Assembly: GCF_016863295.1 (NCBI RefSeq)
Contig: NZ_BOOP01000001.1
Coordinates: 372,001-436,000, forward strand
Direction of reading: 5' to 3'
Source: Planotetraspora phitsanulokensis
Lineage (GTDB): Bacteria; Actinomycetota; Actinomycetes; Streptosporangiales; Streptosporangiaceae
Length of the DNA stretch: 64,000 nucleotides
Under the pieces are notes generated by a model. That model saw nothing but the letters and a program-made list of their open reading frames with translations, made no database searches and was not told the origin of the DNA. The translations under genes and the position numbers were made by a program. Shown here piece after piece: positions 47,651 to 56,772 of this stretch; positions within the stretch are counted from its first letter, which is position 1, and each line of letters begins with the position of its first letter.

Positions 47651-50600
47651 TCACGCCTTGCGGAGCTGGAAGACCAGGCCGAGATCGGCGTCCTCGTGCC
47701 GGGGCAGATCCTCGGAGGAGCCGCCCTCGGTGAGGGTCGTCGCGAGGACCTCCTCCGCGACGGTCCGGCCGCCTTCGCGCAGCGCCGCCGCCAGATCGCC
47801 GTCGGCCGACCACCACAGGTCGATCCGGTCGGTGATCGACAGCCCGGTCGCCTTGCGCGCCTCCTGGACGAGGCGGATGACCTCGCGGACCAGGCCCGCC
47901 CGGCGCAGGTCGTCGGTGATCGCGAGGTCCAGCGCGACGGTCTCACCCGTTCCCGTGTCGACCGCGCCGGTCTCCACGGCCCAGCCCGTCTTCGGCTGCT
48001 CCGTGATGATCACGTCGTCCGGCCCGAGCTCGACCGTTCCCAGCTCTCCCGCCTCGACGGCGGCGGCCGCCCCCGAGCGGACGGCCTGAGCCAGCGCGGC
48101 CGGGTCGGCGGAGGCGACGGCCGCGGCGACCAGCTTGGTCTGCGACCCGAAACGTTTGCCGAGGGCACGGAAGTTCGGCTTCACGGTGAAGGTCACCAGA
48201 TCGGCCGAGAACCCGGACATGTCCTCCAGGCTCTGCACGTTCAGCTCGTCGGCGATCAGCTCGCGCAGCTCGCCGGGGAGCGACGGCCATCCGGGAGCGC
48301 CGATCAGCGCCCGGCCGAGCGGCTGGCGGGTCCTGACCGACGACGACACGCGGGCCGAGCGGCCCAGCTCGACGAGGCGCCGGACGAGCGCCATCCGCTC
48401 GGACAACACCGGGTCGACCAGCGAGGAGTCCACCTCGGGCCAGGTGGTGAGGTGGACCGACGGCGGGGCGTCGGGGCCCCGGAGCACATCCCACAGATAG
48501 TCGGTGAGGAAGGGGACCAGCGGCGCCATCAGCCGGCTCACAGTCTCCAGGCACTCGTAGAGCGTGGCGAACGCCGACTCCTCGCCCGACCAGAACCGGC
48601 GGCGCGAGCGGCGGACGTACCAGTTCGACAGGTCGTCGAGGAAGTCCGTCAGGCGGCGCCCGGCCCGGGCGGTGTCGAACTCGTCGAGTGAGGCGGTGAC
48701 CTCGGCGACCGTACGGTGCAGCTCGGACAGGGCCCACCGGTCGATCAGCGGGCGCTCACCGGCCGGCGGGGCCGAGGCGAGCCGGTCCGGCGTCCACGAC
48801 TCGGCGTTGGCGTAGAGCGTGAAGAACGACGCGGTGTTCCAGTAGGTGAGCAGGACCTTCCGGACGATCTCCTCCAGCGCGGCGTGGCTGATCCGGCGGG
48901 GCGCCCACGGCGAACCCGAGGTGGCCATGTACCAGCGGAGGGAGTCGGCTCCGTGCTCGTCCATCAGCGGCATCGGCTGCAGGACGTTGCCCAGGTGCTT
49001 GCTCATCTTGCGCCCGTCCTCGGCGAGGATCAGGCCGAGGCACAACACGTTCTCGTACGACGAGCGGTCGAAGACCAGGGTCCCGACCGTCATCATCGAG
49101 TAGAACCACCCGCGGGTCTGGTCGATGGCCTCGCAGATGAACTGGCCCGGGTAGGACGCCTCGAAGACGTCCTGGTTGACGTGCGGAGCGCCCCACTGGG
49201 CGAACGGCATGGCGCCCGAGTCGTACCAGACGTCGATGACGTCGGGCACCCGGCGCGCCTCGGCCTGGCAGGAGGGGCACGGGAAGGTCACGTCGTCGAC
49301 GTACGGCCGGTGCGGGTCGAGCCCCGACAGCTCGCGTCCCGCGAGCTCGCCGAGCTCCTTGAGCGAGCCGACGGCGGTGACGTGGGAGTCGTCCTCGGAG
49401 CAGACCCATAGCGGCAGCGGCGTGCCCCAGTAACGCGAGCGGGACAGCGCCCAGTCGACGTTGTTGCGGAGCCACTCGCCGTAGCGGCCGTTCTTGATCG
49501 TCTCGGGGAACCAGTTGGTCCCCTCGTTCTCGGCGAGCAGGCGCTCCTTGATCTCGGTCGTCCGGATGTACCACGACGGGAGCGCGTAGTAGAGGAGCGG
49601 CGTGTGGCAGCGCCAGCAGTGCGGGTAGCTGTGCTCGAAGTGGTCGCCCCAGAACAGCAGACCGCGGCTGCGCAGGGCCTCGGTGAGGTGCTCGTCGGCG
49701 TCCTTGAAGAACATGCCGCCGACGAACGGCACGTCGGGCAGGAACCGGCCGTCCGGGCCGATGGGGTTGACGACCGGCATGCCGTACCGCTTGCAGACGG
49801 TCATGTCGTCGGCGCCGAACGCGGGGGCCTGGTGGACCAGGCCGGTGCCGTCCTCGACGGTCACGTAGTCGCCCAGCACGACGTAGTGCGCCCCGGGGAT
49901 CTCTACGAAGTCGAAGGGACGGGAGTAGGGGGTGTGCTCCAGCTCGGTTCCCGTGAACGTGGCGAGCACCTCGACGTCCTCGCCGAGCACCTTGGTCATC
50001 AGCGGCTCGGCGATGACCAGCACCTCGTCGCCGCGCCGGGCGGCGACGTAGGTCACGTCCGGGTGCACGGCCACCGCCGTGTTGGACACCAGGGTCCACG
50101 GGGTCGTGGTCCAGATCAGCAGCGAGGCGCCGAGGTCGGCCAGAGGGCCGGAGGTGACGGGCATCCGCACGTAGACCGACGGGCTGGAGACGGTCTCGTA
50201 GCCGCCCGGCTGACCCAGCTCGTGGTCGGACAGGCCGGTGCCGCAGCGCGGGCAGTAGGGCGTGATCCGGAAGTCGCGGAACAGCAGACCCTTGTCCCAG
50301 ATGGTCTTGAGCGACCACCAGACGGCCTCGACGTACTGCGGGTCCATCGTGCGGTAGGCCTGGGACATGTCGACCCAGTAGCCCATCCGCTCGGTCATCT
50401 CCTCGAAGGCGTCGACGTGCCGGAGCACCGACTCGCGGCAGCGGTCGTTGAACGCCGCGATGCCGTACTGCTCGATCTGGGGCTTGCCGGAGAGGCCGAG
50501 CTCCTTCTCGACGGCGACCTCCACGGGCAGGCCGTGGCAGTCCCAGCCGGCCTTGCGGGGGACGTGGTAGCCGCGCATGGACTTGTACCGGGGGAAGACG

Positions 50601-50809
50601 TCCTTGAACACGCGGGCCTCGACGTGGTGGACGCCCGGCATGCCGTTCGCCGTGGGCGGGCCCTCGTAGAAGATCCAGGAGGGGCCGTTCGCGTTCTGCT
50701 CCAGGGACCGCTCGAAGATCTTCCCGTCCCGCCAGCGTTCGAGGACCTCGTGCTCGAGGGCGGGCAGGTCGACCTGCCCGGGAAGGGAGCGGAAGTATTT
50801 GGCGGACAT
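47651..50809 (-). CDS. ileS: Isoleucyl-tRNA synthetase (type 2, GVHH signature)
   Basis: A 1052-residue class I synthetase charging tRNA-Ile, with the CP1 editing domain in its middle. KMSKHLGN provides the second signature. The sequence PPTANGMPGVHHVEARVFKD places G59-V60-H61-H62 where most IleRS have HxGH. Length and the GWDCHGLPVEVAVEKELGL context fit the IleRS2 clade, which is little inhibited by mupirocin, and the GxHH variant has been linked to very high resistance. ATG 50809 has GGAGG 13 nt upstream, within T-box-controlled leader RNA. Confidence 0.96.
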   Translation of the reverse strand: MSAKYFRSLPGQVDLPALEHEVLERWRDGKIFERSLEQNANGPSWIFYEGPPTANGMPGVHHVEARVFKDVFPRYKSMRGYHVPRKAGWDCHGLPVEVAVEKELGLSGKPQIEQYGIAAFNDRCRESVLRHVDAFEEMTERMGYWVDMSQAYRTMDPQYVEAVWWSLKTIWDKGLLFRDFRITPYCPRCGTGLSDHELGQPGGYETVSSPSVYVRMPVTSGPLADLGASLLIWTTTPWTLVSNTAVAVHPDVTYVAARRGDEVLVIAEPLMTKVLGEDVEVLATFTGTELEHTPYSRPFDFVEIPGAHYVVLGDYVTVEDGTGLVHQAPAFGADDMTVCKRYGMPVVNPIGPDGRFLPDVPFVGGMFFKDADEHLTEALRSRGLLFWGDHFEHSYPHCWRCHTPLLYYALPSWYIRTTEIKERLLAENEGTNWFPETIKNGRYGEWLRNNVDWALSRSRYWGTPLPLWVCSEDDSHVTAVGSLKELGELAGRELSGLDPHRPYVDDVTFPCPSCQAEARRVPDVIDVWYDSGAMPFAQWGAPHVNQDVFEASYPGQFICEAIDQTRGWFYSMMTVGTLVFDRSSYENVLCLGLILAEDGRKMSKHLGNVLQPMPLMDEHGADSLRWYMATSGSPWAPRRISHAALEEIVRKVLLTYWNTASFFTLYANAESWTPDRLASAPPAGERPLIDRWALSELHRTVAEVTASLDEFDTARAGRRLTDFLDDLSNWYVRRSRRRFWSGEESAFATLYECLETVSRLMAPLVPFLTDYLWDVLRGPDAPPSVHLTTWPEVDSSLVDPVLSERMALVRRLVELGRSARVSSSVRTRQPLGRALIGAPGWPSLPGELRELIADELNVQSLEDMSGFSADLVTFTVKPNFRALGKRFGSQTKLVAAAVASADPAALAQAVRSGAAAAVEAGELGTVELGPDDVIITEQPKTGWAVETGAVDTGTGETVALDLAITDDLRRAGLVREVIRLVQEARKATGLSITDRIDLWWSADGDLAAALREGGRTVAEEVLATTLTEGGSSEDLPRHEDADLGLVFQLRKA

Positions 50810-51060
50810 CGTCGGGCGGAACCTCCACGCATCGCTGGGATCGGCGTGAAGGGACGAAGCCGGAACGGCTCCGCGGTACCACCCTTCTTGACGCCCGCTG
50901 GGGGACGCCCTCTTCTTTCGTTTCCGCTGCCGGTTCTACTCGGCCAGGGAGGCCTTTCTTCCGGCGGCTCCGGGGTGATCTTCTCTCCGCGGCCCGCCCC
51001 GGGCTCACACCGTCCCCGGGTCGCTCATGCGGGTGGATGCGGAGGTACTCGTCCCCATCG
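50810..51060 (-). promoter_or_regulatory. T-box riboswitch upstream of ileS
   Basis: On the ileS strand, the leader holds the T-box sequence AGGGTGGTACCGCGG (50886-50872), which pairs with uncharged tRNA-Ile acceptor ends. It also has a stem-I region with GACGAGTA and a CCGGG/CCCGG hairpin, and an ATC isoleucine specifier (50979-50977) in the AGAAGATCACC context. No terminator U-run follows, and the SD is close to the T-box, so control is probably at translation initiation, as in other actinobacterial ileS leaders. The 5' end is approximate. Confidence 0.9.
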
Positions 51061-51168
51061 ACGCCTTTGCAGACTTAGACGATAACGCAGACGGGGCGCA
51101 AGGGCTTCCCCATATTCGGCCCGGCGGGACCCCGGCGGCTTCCGGCGGAACAATACGGAGGGGTGGCG

Positions 51169-51245
51169 ATGTTGTCACGGTGAGTGCCCCCACGGTCGAC
51201 GGAGGGGCGACGGAGGCGGCCCGATGGGCCGTCGCCTCCGTTTTC
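51169..51245 (+). terminator. Leader mini-ORF and intrinsic terminator before traR-lspA
   Basis: A 9-bp stem ACGGAGGCG / CGCCTCCGT (51210-51241), with an inner GCCC/GGGC helix, is followed by TTTT (51241-51244): a plus-strand intrinsic terminator about 220 nt before traR. Upstream, CGGAGGGGTGGCG precedes a 5-codon frame ATG-TTG-TCA-CGG-TGA (51169-51183). This looks like an attenuator or a short RNA gene. The remaining 51060-51168 and 51246-51462 hold no supportable gene. Confidence 0.5.
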
Positions 51246-51462
51246 CGCCGCACTGCGGGGCGCTTACGTCTTGTCTCGGGTTGTCGCGACCCGCGGCGAA
51301 ACGGTCGACATCCAGGGGGGACGAGGAGGAACAGGCCGAAGGTGCCGCCCGCCTCCGGGCGGGGTAAAACCGTCGGCGAGTCGTTTGCCGGGCCGATATC
51401 CGCGACCTATGCTGCCCGGACGCTCATCTGTTGATCATCGTTCCTGACTATTGGGAGGCCTC

Positions 51463-51858
51463 ATGGCCACGCGCGCGGCCAGAACCGCTACCAGCGAAGA
51501 CGCCTGGTCCGGCGACGAGCTCGCCGAGGTCCGCACCCGGCTGCAGCATGAGATCGAGGAGCTCGGCGCCGACATCGCGCGCGCCGAGGCGGATCTCGCG
51601 CAGGGGGACGCCAGCGAGGGCGCGGGGGACGATCCCGCCGACGCCGGGGCCAAGACCTATGAGCGTGAGCGTGAGATCGCCCTTACCCTGAATGCGCGCG
51701 ACCTGCTCGCGCAGAACGAGCGGGCGATCGCCCGCGTCGACGCAGGGACTTATGGAGAGTGCGAATCGTGCCACAAGCCGATCGGGAAGGAACGTCTGCG
51801 AGCGTTCCCGAGGGCGACACTGTGCGTAGCGTGCAAGACGCGGGAGGAGCGCCGCTGA
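51463..51858 (+). CDS. TraR/DksA-type zinc finger protein
   Basis: A 131-residue protein with an acidic N-terminal coiled coil (EVRTRLQHEIEELGADIARAEADL in outline) and a C-terminal four-Cys zinc finger, C100-x2-C103-x17-C121-x2-C124. DksA-like proteins enter the RNA polymerase secondary channel and modulate initiation. The tip acidic pair of true DksA cannot be assigned with certainty. GGGAGG lies 5 nt before ATG 51463. Its end overlaps the lspA start, an arrangement common in actinomycetes. Confidence 0.88.
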   Translation: MATRAARTATSEDAWSGDELAEVRTRLQHEIEELGADIARAEADLAQGDASEGAGDDPADAGAKTYEREREIALTLNARDLLAQNERAIARVDAGTYGECESCHKPIGKERLRAFPRATLCVACKTREERR

Positions 51859-52394
51859 GCGACGGAGCCGGCACACGGCCCGTTCGCGCACGGAGGGTCG
51901 CCCTCCTGGTCGTGGTCGCGGCGGTCGTGTACGCGCTCGATGTGGTGAGCAAGCTGCTCGTGGTCCGGTTCCTCGAGCACAAGCCCCCCACGACCGTCAT
52001 CCCCGGCGTGCTGGTCCTGAACGTGATCCGCAATCCCGGTGCCGCGTTCAGCATCGGCACCGGGATGACGATCATCTTCACCGTGATCGCCGCCGGAGTG
52101 GTCATCGCCATCCTGCGGACGGCCCGGCAGCTCAGGAGCCTCCCCTGGGCGATTACGCTGGGTCTCCTGCTGGGCGGCGCGGTGGGCAACCTGACGGACC
52201 GGATCTTCCGGTCGCCCGCCCCGCTGCAGGGGCACGTGGTGGACTTCCTCCAGGCGTTCCCCGTGACGGGGTTCCCCGTGTTCAATCTCGCCGACTCCGC
52301 CATCGTCTGCGGCGGAATCCTCGCGGTTTTCCTGGCGTGGCGCGGCTACCAGATCGACGGGTCGCGGCAGACGGGGGAGACCACCGATGGGTGA
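51822..52394 (+). CDS. lspA: Lipoprotein signal peptidase II
   Basis: About 190 residues with four helices; it removes signal peptides from diacylglyceryl-prolipoproteins such as the SsuA-type binder. Motifs are [25 protein letters not shown], catalytic D141 in HVVDFLQAF and catalytic D158 in [15 protein letters not shown] 51822 is chosen because GAGGGC is 8 nt upstream; it overlaps traR by 37 nt. GTG 51831 and an earlier in-frame start at 51759 are alternatives. The stop overlaps rluD by 8 nt. Confidence 0.93.
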   Translation: MRSVQDAGGAPLSDGAGTRPVRARRVALLVVVAAVVYALDVVSKLLVVRFLEHKPPTTVIPGVLVLNVIRNPGAAFSIGTGMTIIFTVIAAGVVIAILRTARQLRSLPWAITLGLLLGGAVGNLTDRIFRSPAPLQGHVVDFLQAFPVTGFPVFNLADSAIVCGGILAVFLAWRGYQIDGSRQTGETTDG

Positions 52395-53316
52395 CCAGCG
52401 CAGCCTGCCGGTCCCGGACGGGCTGGAGGGCGAGCGGCTCGACGCCGCCCTGGCCCGGCTGTTCGGCTTCTCCCGCTCCCGCGCCGCCGAGTTGATCGCG
52501 TCGGGTGAGGTGCTGGTGGACGGCACCGTCCCGGCGAAGTCCGACCGGGTGCACGCCGGTGCCTGGCTGGACGTGACGATCCCGCCGCCCCCGGCCGCGC
52601 CGATGCCGGTGGCGGAACCGGTGCCGGGCATGGCGATCATCTATGAGGACGACGACATCGTCGTGGTGAACAAGCCGATCGGCGTGGCCGCCCATCCGAC
52701 CGTCGGCTGGACCGGCCCGACCGTGCTGGGCGGCCTGCTGGGCACCGGCCACCGCGTCTCCACCAGCGGCGCGTCGGAGCGCCAGGGCATCGTCCACCGG
52801 CTCGACGCCAACACCACGGGCGCGATGGTGGTGGCCAAGAGCGAGGCGGCGTACACCCACCTCAAGCGGGCCTTCAAGGAGCGGACGGTCGACAAGCGCT
52901 ACCACGCGCTGGTGCAGGGCCACATGGACCCGCTCCGGGGGACCGTGGACGCGCCGATCGACCGGCATCCGTCCGGCGACGGCCGCTTCGCCGTCGTCGC
53001 GGGCGGCAAGGACTCGATCACCCACTACGACACCGTCGAGGCCTTCCGGTCGGCGTCGCTGCTCGACATCAAGCTGGAGACCGGCAGGACCCACCAGATC
53101 CGGGTCCACATGTCCGCGCTCCGGCACCCCTGCGTCGGAGATCTCATGTACGGCGCGGACCCCACGCTGGCCGCCCGCCTGGGCCTGTCACGGCAGTGGC
53201 TGCACGCCGTCTCGCTGGCCTTCGAGCATCCGGCCACGGGGGAGTGGGTCGCGTTCACCAGCGACTACCCGGAGGACCTGGCGCGGGCGCTGCGCATCGT
53301 CAGCGACGAGAGCTAG
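52387..53316 (+). CDS. rluD: RluA/RluD-family rRNA pseudouridine synthase
   Basis: A 309-residue pseudouridine synthase. An S4 RNA-binding domain lies at residues 10-70 ([29 protein letters not shown] in outline); the catalytic domain has D140 in [17 protein letters not shown] and the C-terminal [13 protein letters not shown]. RluD modifies helix 69 of 23S rRNA in E. coli; the exact target here is inferred. The lspA-rluD pairing is widely conserved. The 111-bp tail to the next gene holds short direct repeats (two GCGACCAGAAC units; two AGAGCGGGGCG units) but no gene. Confidence 0.92.
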   Translation: MGDQRSLPVPDGLEGERLDAALARLFGFSRSRAAELIASGEVLVDGTVPAKSDRVHAGAWLDVTIPPPPAAPMPVAEPVPGMAIIYEDDDIVVVNKPIGVAAHPTVGWTGPTVLGGLLGTGHRVSTSGASERQGIVHRLDANTTGAMVVAKSEAAYTHLKRAFKERTVDKRYHALVQGHMDPLRGTVDAPIDRHPSGDGRFAVVAGGKDSITHYDTVEAFRSASLLDIKLETGRTHQIRVHMSALRHPCVGDLMYGADPTLAARLGLSRQWLHAVSLAFEHPATGEWVAFTSDYPEDLARALRIVSDES

Positions 53317-53427
53317 ACGAGAGCCAGGCGGCGGGAGCCGGGAGACGAGAATCGGGCCAGAGCGGGGCGACCAGAACGGCGACCAGAACAGGGCGAGAGC
53401 GGGGCGTCGGGAGCCGGGTGACGCGGG

Positions 53428-54810
53428 CTAGCGTTTCTGCCCCCCGCCGCCGTTGCGCCAGCTCCAGTAGGAGTCGCCGTAGCCGTTGCCGTAGCCGCCA
53501 TCCCGGCCCGGGCCTCCACCGTCGCCGCGAACCGGCCCGTCGTTCCGGGGCCTCGGCTGCGCCTTAGGCGTGGAAGCGGAGGGGGCTCGGGTGGCCGCTG
53601 GAGTGCGGCTCGCCCGCGGAGCGGGCTCGCCGGACCGGGTTCCGGCGTTCGTCATCGACTGCGCCGCCTCCTGCTTGTCGTCCGGCTGAGGCGGTGCCGT
53701 ACGAGTGGTGAAGACGGTCACGGTGGGCGTGGCGACGGGTGTGGACCCGGTGCCGGGATCCCGCGCGGTCACATAGGCGACGCCGCCCGCCGCCGCCCCC
53801 GCGACGGCGATCATGGAAGCGGCGACCACGGCGAACGCCCAGGGCACGCGCCGGGAACGAGGGCGGGGAGGCCGCGGCGGCCGTGCGGGCTGAGTCGCCT
53901 GCCGTACCGGGGTCTTCCGGTGGGAGCGCGCGACGGCGCCGGTGCGCGGCCTCGGGGCGGGTGGGCCGCCGGGATCGGCGGCGGGCGGTTCGGCCACGGC
54001 GCGCAGCAGCGGCGCGGCCTGTCCGGCCGTCATCCGCTGGGCGGGGTCCTTGGTCAGCAGCCCGGTGATGATCGGGGCGAGCGGGCCCGCCTGCGGCATG
54101 GGCCCAGGGTCCTCGTAGGTGATCGCCGCCAATGTCGCGAGCGCGTGACCGCGCTGGAATGGGGAGCGGCCCTCGACGGCCAGGAACAGCGTCACGCCGA
54201 GCGACCACAGATCCGACGCGCGGCGGGCCGTGGCTCCGCTCGCGCGCTCCGGGGCCATGAAGGCGGGGGTGCCGATGAGTATGCCGGTGCGCGTCACGGG
54301 GGAGTCGTCCTCGATCGCCGCGATTCCGAAGTCGGTCAGCACCGCGCGGCCGTCGTGGGCGATCAGCACGTTCTCGGGCTTGACGTCCCGGTGGAGCACG
54401 CCCGCCGCGTGGGCGGCGCTGAGGGCGGCCAGCACCTCGCCGCCGATCTCCGCCACGCGCCGAGGAGGAAGCGGGCCCTCGTCGCGGATGATGGAGCCGA
54501 GCGTGCGCGAGGGGATGAGCTCCAGGACGATCCAGAGGCGGTCGTCCTCCTCGAAGACGTCGTAGACGGTGGCCACGCCCGGATGGCTGAGCCGTCCCGC
54601 GGCCCGCGCCTCCCGGAAGGTACGGGTGGTGAACGCCTCCCGGTCCGGGCCGGACATTCCCACCGAGGCCGTGAGCTCCTTGACGGCGACCTCGCGGCGC
54701 AGCACGTCGTCGAGTGCGCGCCAGACGGTCCCCATGCCGCCACGTCCGAGAGGCTCGATCAGCCGGTAGCGCCCGGCGACCACTCGATCGGAGGTATGCG
54801 CATCAGCCAT
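53428..54810 (-). CDS. Membrane Ser/Thr protein kinase with Gly/Tyr-rich tail
   Basis: A 460-residue Hanks-type kinase. P-loop LGRGGMGTVWRA, VAVKE Lys44, catalytic H140-R-D142, D160-F-G162, a TPAFMAPE activation segment, and the usual lobes to about residue 270. A basic linker and one helix follow (about 333-357, PWAFAVVAASMIAVAGAAAGG). The extracellular part is about 100 residues, low complexity, ending in a Gly/Tyr/Trp-rich GGYGNGYGDSYWSWRNGGG. There is no PASTA repeat, so the ligand, if any, is unknown. It lies 79 bp after the next kinase on the same strand. Confidence 0.9.
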   Translation of the reverse strand: MADAHTSDRVVAGRYRLIEPLGRGGMGTVWRALDDVLRREVAVKELTASVGMSGPDREAFTTRTFREARAAGRLSHPGVATVYDVFEEDDRLWIVLELIPSRTLGSIIRDEGPLPPRRVAEIGGEVLAALSAAHAAGVLHRDVKPENVLIAHDGRAVLTDFGIAAIEDDSPVTRTGILIGTPAFMAPERASGATARRASDLWSLGVTLFLAVEGRSPFQRGHALATLAAITYEDPGPMPQAGPLAPIITGLLTKDPAQRMTAGQAAPLLRAVAEPPAADPGGPPAPRPRTGAVARSHRKTPVRQATQPARPPRPPRPRSRRVPWAFAVVAASMIAVAGAAAGGVAYVTARDPGTGSTPVATPTVTVFTTRTAPPQPDDKQEAAQSMTNAGTRSGEPAPRASRTPAATRAPSASTPKAQPRPRNDGPVRGDGGGPGRDGGYGNGYGDSYWSWRNGGGGQKR

Positions 54811-54889
54811 GGCCCGTGGCGCTGCCCTTCTCGAACGCGCACTTGCCGCCGAACCATGCGGTTGCTCCCGCGATCAGACGCGTCTTCTT

Positions 54890-56521
54890 CTACTCATTCG
54901 ACATGAATGTGGTCAAGAATACCCGAAAATAGGACATGGTGGTCGTCCATGTGCGATCGGTCGTCTGCCAGTAGAGGGCGACGAACCTGCCGTCGGGCAG
55001 GCGGAATGCCCGGTCGAGGACCCGCACCCTGCCGTACGACGGGGTGTAGGTGAACTCCCACTCGGCGGCCGGCGTTCCGCGCTGCCGTACGGGCGCGAGC
55101 CGGATGCGCTGGTAGCCGGGGAGAAGACCCTTCTTGCGCGAGGCGGCCTCGACGGCGGTGAGCGCCGGGACGGGGTCGGCCGCCGTCCATTTCGTGAAGT
55201 CGACCAGCAGATAGCCGGACCTGATGGAGTCGTGGAAGCTCACGCGCGTCGCCTGCCGGTCGAAGGCGGTCCAGCCCTTGGGCAGGGCGACGGAGAAACC
55301 CAGCGGGTCCTCGTGCGTGGTCCAGCCCTTGGGCAGGGCGGCGCCGGGCCGGACGGCGGACGGGGAGGGGGACGGCGTCGTGGGCGCGGCCGCGGACGCC
55401 ACGGGACTCGAGGCCGAGCCGGTGGCGGCGTCGCCGCCGAGTTGCCGGTAGCCGTACCAGCCGCCGGCCGCCAGTACGACGCAGAGCAGTCCGGCCACCG
55501 CCACGCGCGCCGGCCTGACCGGACGCGACGCCGGCCTGATCGAACGCGGCGCGAGCCGCTCGGGCGGCAGAACCGATGTCGCGTCAGGCGCGGCGCCGTC
55601 CCCGGTGGACGGGCCGGATCGAGTCCTGGCGATGTTTCCGGTGGACGGGCCGGATCGGGTCCTGGCGATGTTCCCGGGGGACGGGATGGACCAGGCGCCG
55701 GCGCCGTCCGCCCCGGCCGACACGGCCTTGAGGAGCCCTTCCGCGGTCTCGGCCGTCATCCGCTGGGCGGGTTCCTTGGCCAGCAGGCCCTCGATGACCG
55801 GGGTAAGGGGGCCGGCATGCCGGGGCGGGTCGAGTTCCGTGTGGATGACGGCCGCCATCGTCGCGATCACCGAGTCGCGCTCGAACGGCGCCCTGCCTTC
55901 GACCGCCGTGTACATCGTCGCGCCCAGCGACCACAGATCGGACTCAGGCGTGGCGGACCGCCCGTTGAGCCGTTCCGGCGGCAGGAACGCCGGGGTACCA
56001 GTCACCATGCCCGTGGTGGTGAGCCCGGCCTCGTCCGGCATGGTGGCGATTCCGAAGTCGGTGAGCACCGCCTTGCCGTCCGGCTGGAGCAGGACGTTCT
56101 CGGGCTTGACGTCCCGGTGGAGGATCCCGGCGGCGTGGGCCGCACGGAGCGCGCCGAGCACCTGGAGACCGATGGCCGCGACGCGCCGGGGCGGCAGCGG
56201 GCCGTCCTCGCGCAGAAGCGAGCCGAGTGACCGCGCCTGGACGAACTGCATGACGATCCAGGGCCTGCCGTCCTCCTCGATCACGTCGTGAACGACGACC
56301 ACGCTGGAGTGGGTCAGGCGGCCGGCCGCCCGCGCCTCGCGGACGGTCCGCTGGTTGAACTCCTCGCGCTCCTCGTCGGTCGCCGCGCGGTGGAGCACCT
56401 CCTTGACCGCCACCGTGCGGTCGAGCACCTCGTCGTGGGCGCGCCAGACGATCCCCATTCCGCCTCGGCCGACGGCTTCGAGCAGGCGATACCTGCCCGC
56501 GATGCGACGCCCCTCGTTCAC
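54890..56521 (-). CDS. Membrane Ser/Thr protein kinase with globular ectodomain
   Basis: A 543-residue Hanks kinase. VGRGGMGIVWRAHD, Lys40 in VAVKE, H135-R-D137, D155-F-G and GTPAFLPPE indicate an active enzyme. The juxtamembrane linker contains a perfect 12-residue duplication, GNIARTRSGPST at 283-294 and 295-306, rich in possible phospho-sites. One helix (about 345-365) leads to an ectodomain of about 140 residues with paired LPKGW motifs, LPGYQRIRL, EWEFTYTPS and a terminal FRVFLTTF. The same ectodomain pattern recurs in the kinase at the window edge. GTG 56521 follows GGAAGGGG. Confidence 0.9.
   Translation of the reverse strand: MNEGRRIAGRYRLLEAVGRGGMGIVWRAHDEVLDRTVAVKEVLHRAATDEEREEFNQRTVREARAAGRLTHSSVVVVHDVIEEDGRPWIVMQFVQARSLGSLLREDGPLPPRRVAAIGLQVLGALRAAHAAGILHRDVKPENVLLQPDGKAVLTDFGIATMPDEAGLTTTGMVTGTPAFLPPERLNGRSATPESDLWSLGATMYTAVEGRAPFERDSVIATMAAVIHTELDPPRHAGPLTPVIEGLLAKEPAQRMTAETAEGLLKAVSAGADGAGAWSIPSPGNIARTRSGPSTGNIARTRSGPSTGDGAAPDATSVLPPERLAPRSIRPASRPVRPARVAVAGLLCVVLAAGGWYGYRQLGGDAATGSASSPVASAAAPTTPSPSPSAVRPGAALPKGWTTHEDPLGFSVALPKGWTAFDRQATRVSFHDSIRSGYLLVDFTKWTAADPVPALTAVEAASRKKGLLPGYQRIRLAPVRQRGTPAAEWEFTYTPSYGRVRVLDRAFRLPDGRFVALYWQTTDRTWTTTMSYFRVFLTTFMSNE
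55604..55675 (-). repeat. 36-bp tandem duplication in kinase linker
   Basis: Two adjacent 36-bp units (about 55602-55637 and 55638-55673 on the plus strand, each starting CCGGTGGACGGGCCGGATCG) differ at two positions. They code the doubled GNIARTRSGPST of the kinase linker. Near identity points to a recent in-frame duplication. Confidence 0.85.
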
Positions 56522-56616
56522 CTGACCCCTTCCGGAAACTCCTGAATCGTCCCACAGGATCTGCGGACGGACCGGAAAGGGCGCTTGCTGCTGCCCGGAA
56601 ACCGCACATCTCATGC

Positions 56617-56639
56617 TGTCACTTTGTTAAGTAGTGACA
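56617..56639. promoter_or_regulatory. Inverted repeat between kinase and M14 peptidase
   Basis: TGTCACT and AGTGACA form a perfect 7-bp-arm dyad with a 9-nt spacer in the AT-rich centre of the 251-bp divergent region. Downstream, TTGCCC is 17 nt from TACGAT, a possible promoter for the peptidase. The dyad is well placed as a shared operator; no dedicated regulator is nearby. Confidence 0.45.
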
Positions 56640-56772
56640 CTCTTGCCCGATTTATTACCTCCGAATACGATCAATCTCGGCTCTCCCCGGCACCACAGCG
56701 GTGTCATTTTTCCCGAGGACGGCGGGTTCGCGCCTGAGGATGCGCCGTCCCCCGCCCCTCCAGGAGGCATCC

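Noticed and set aside
51180-51434. 85-codon frame starting GTG 51180 in the ileS-traR gap
   Set aside because: No ribosome site, Arg-rich shadow composition, and it runs through a strong terminator hairpin.
53317-53427. Short direct repeats (GCGACCAGAAC, AGAGCGGGGCG) between rluD and the kinase
   Set aside because: Two copies each, purine-rich and degenerate, with no dyad or consistent spacing. Not enough to call an element.
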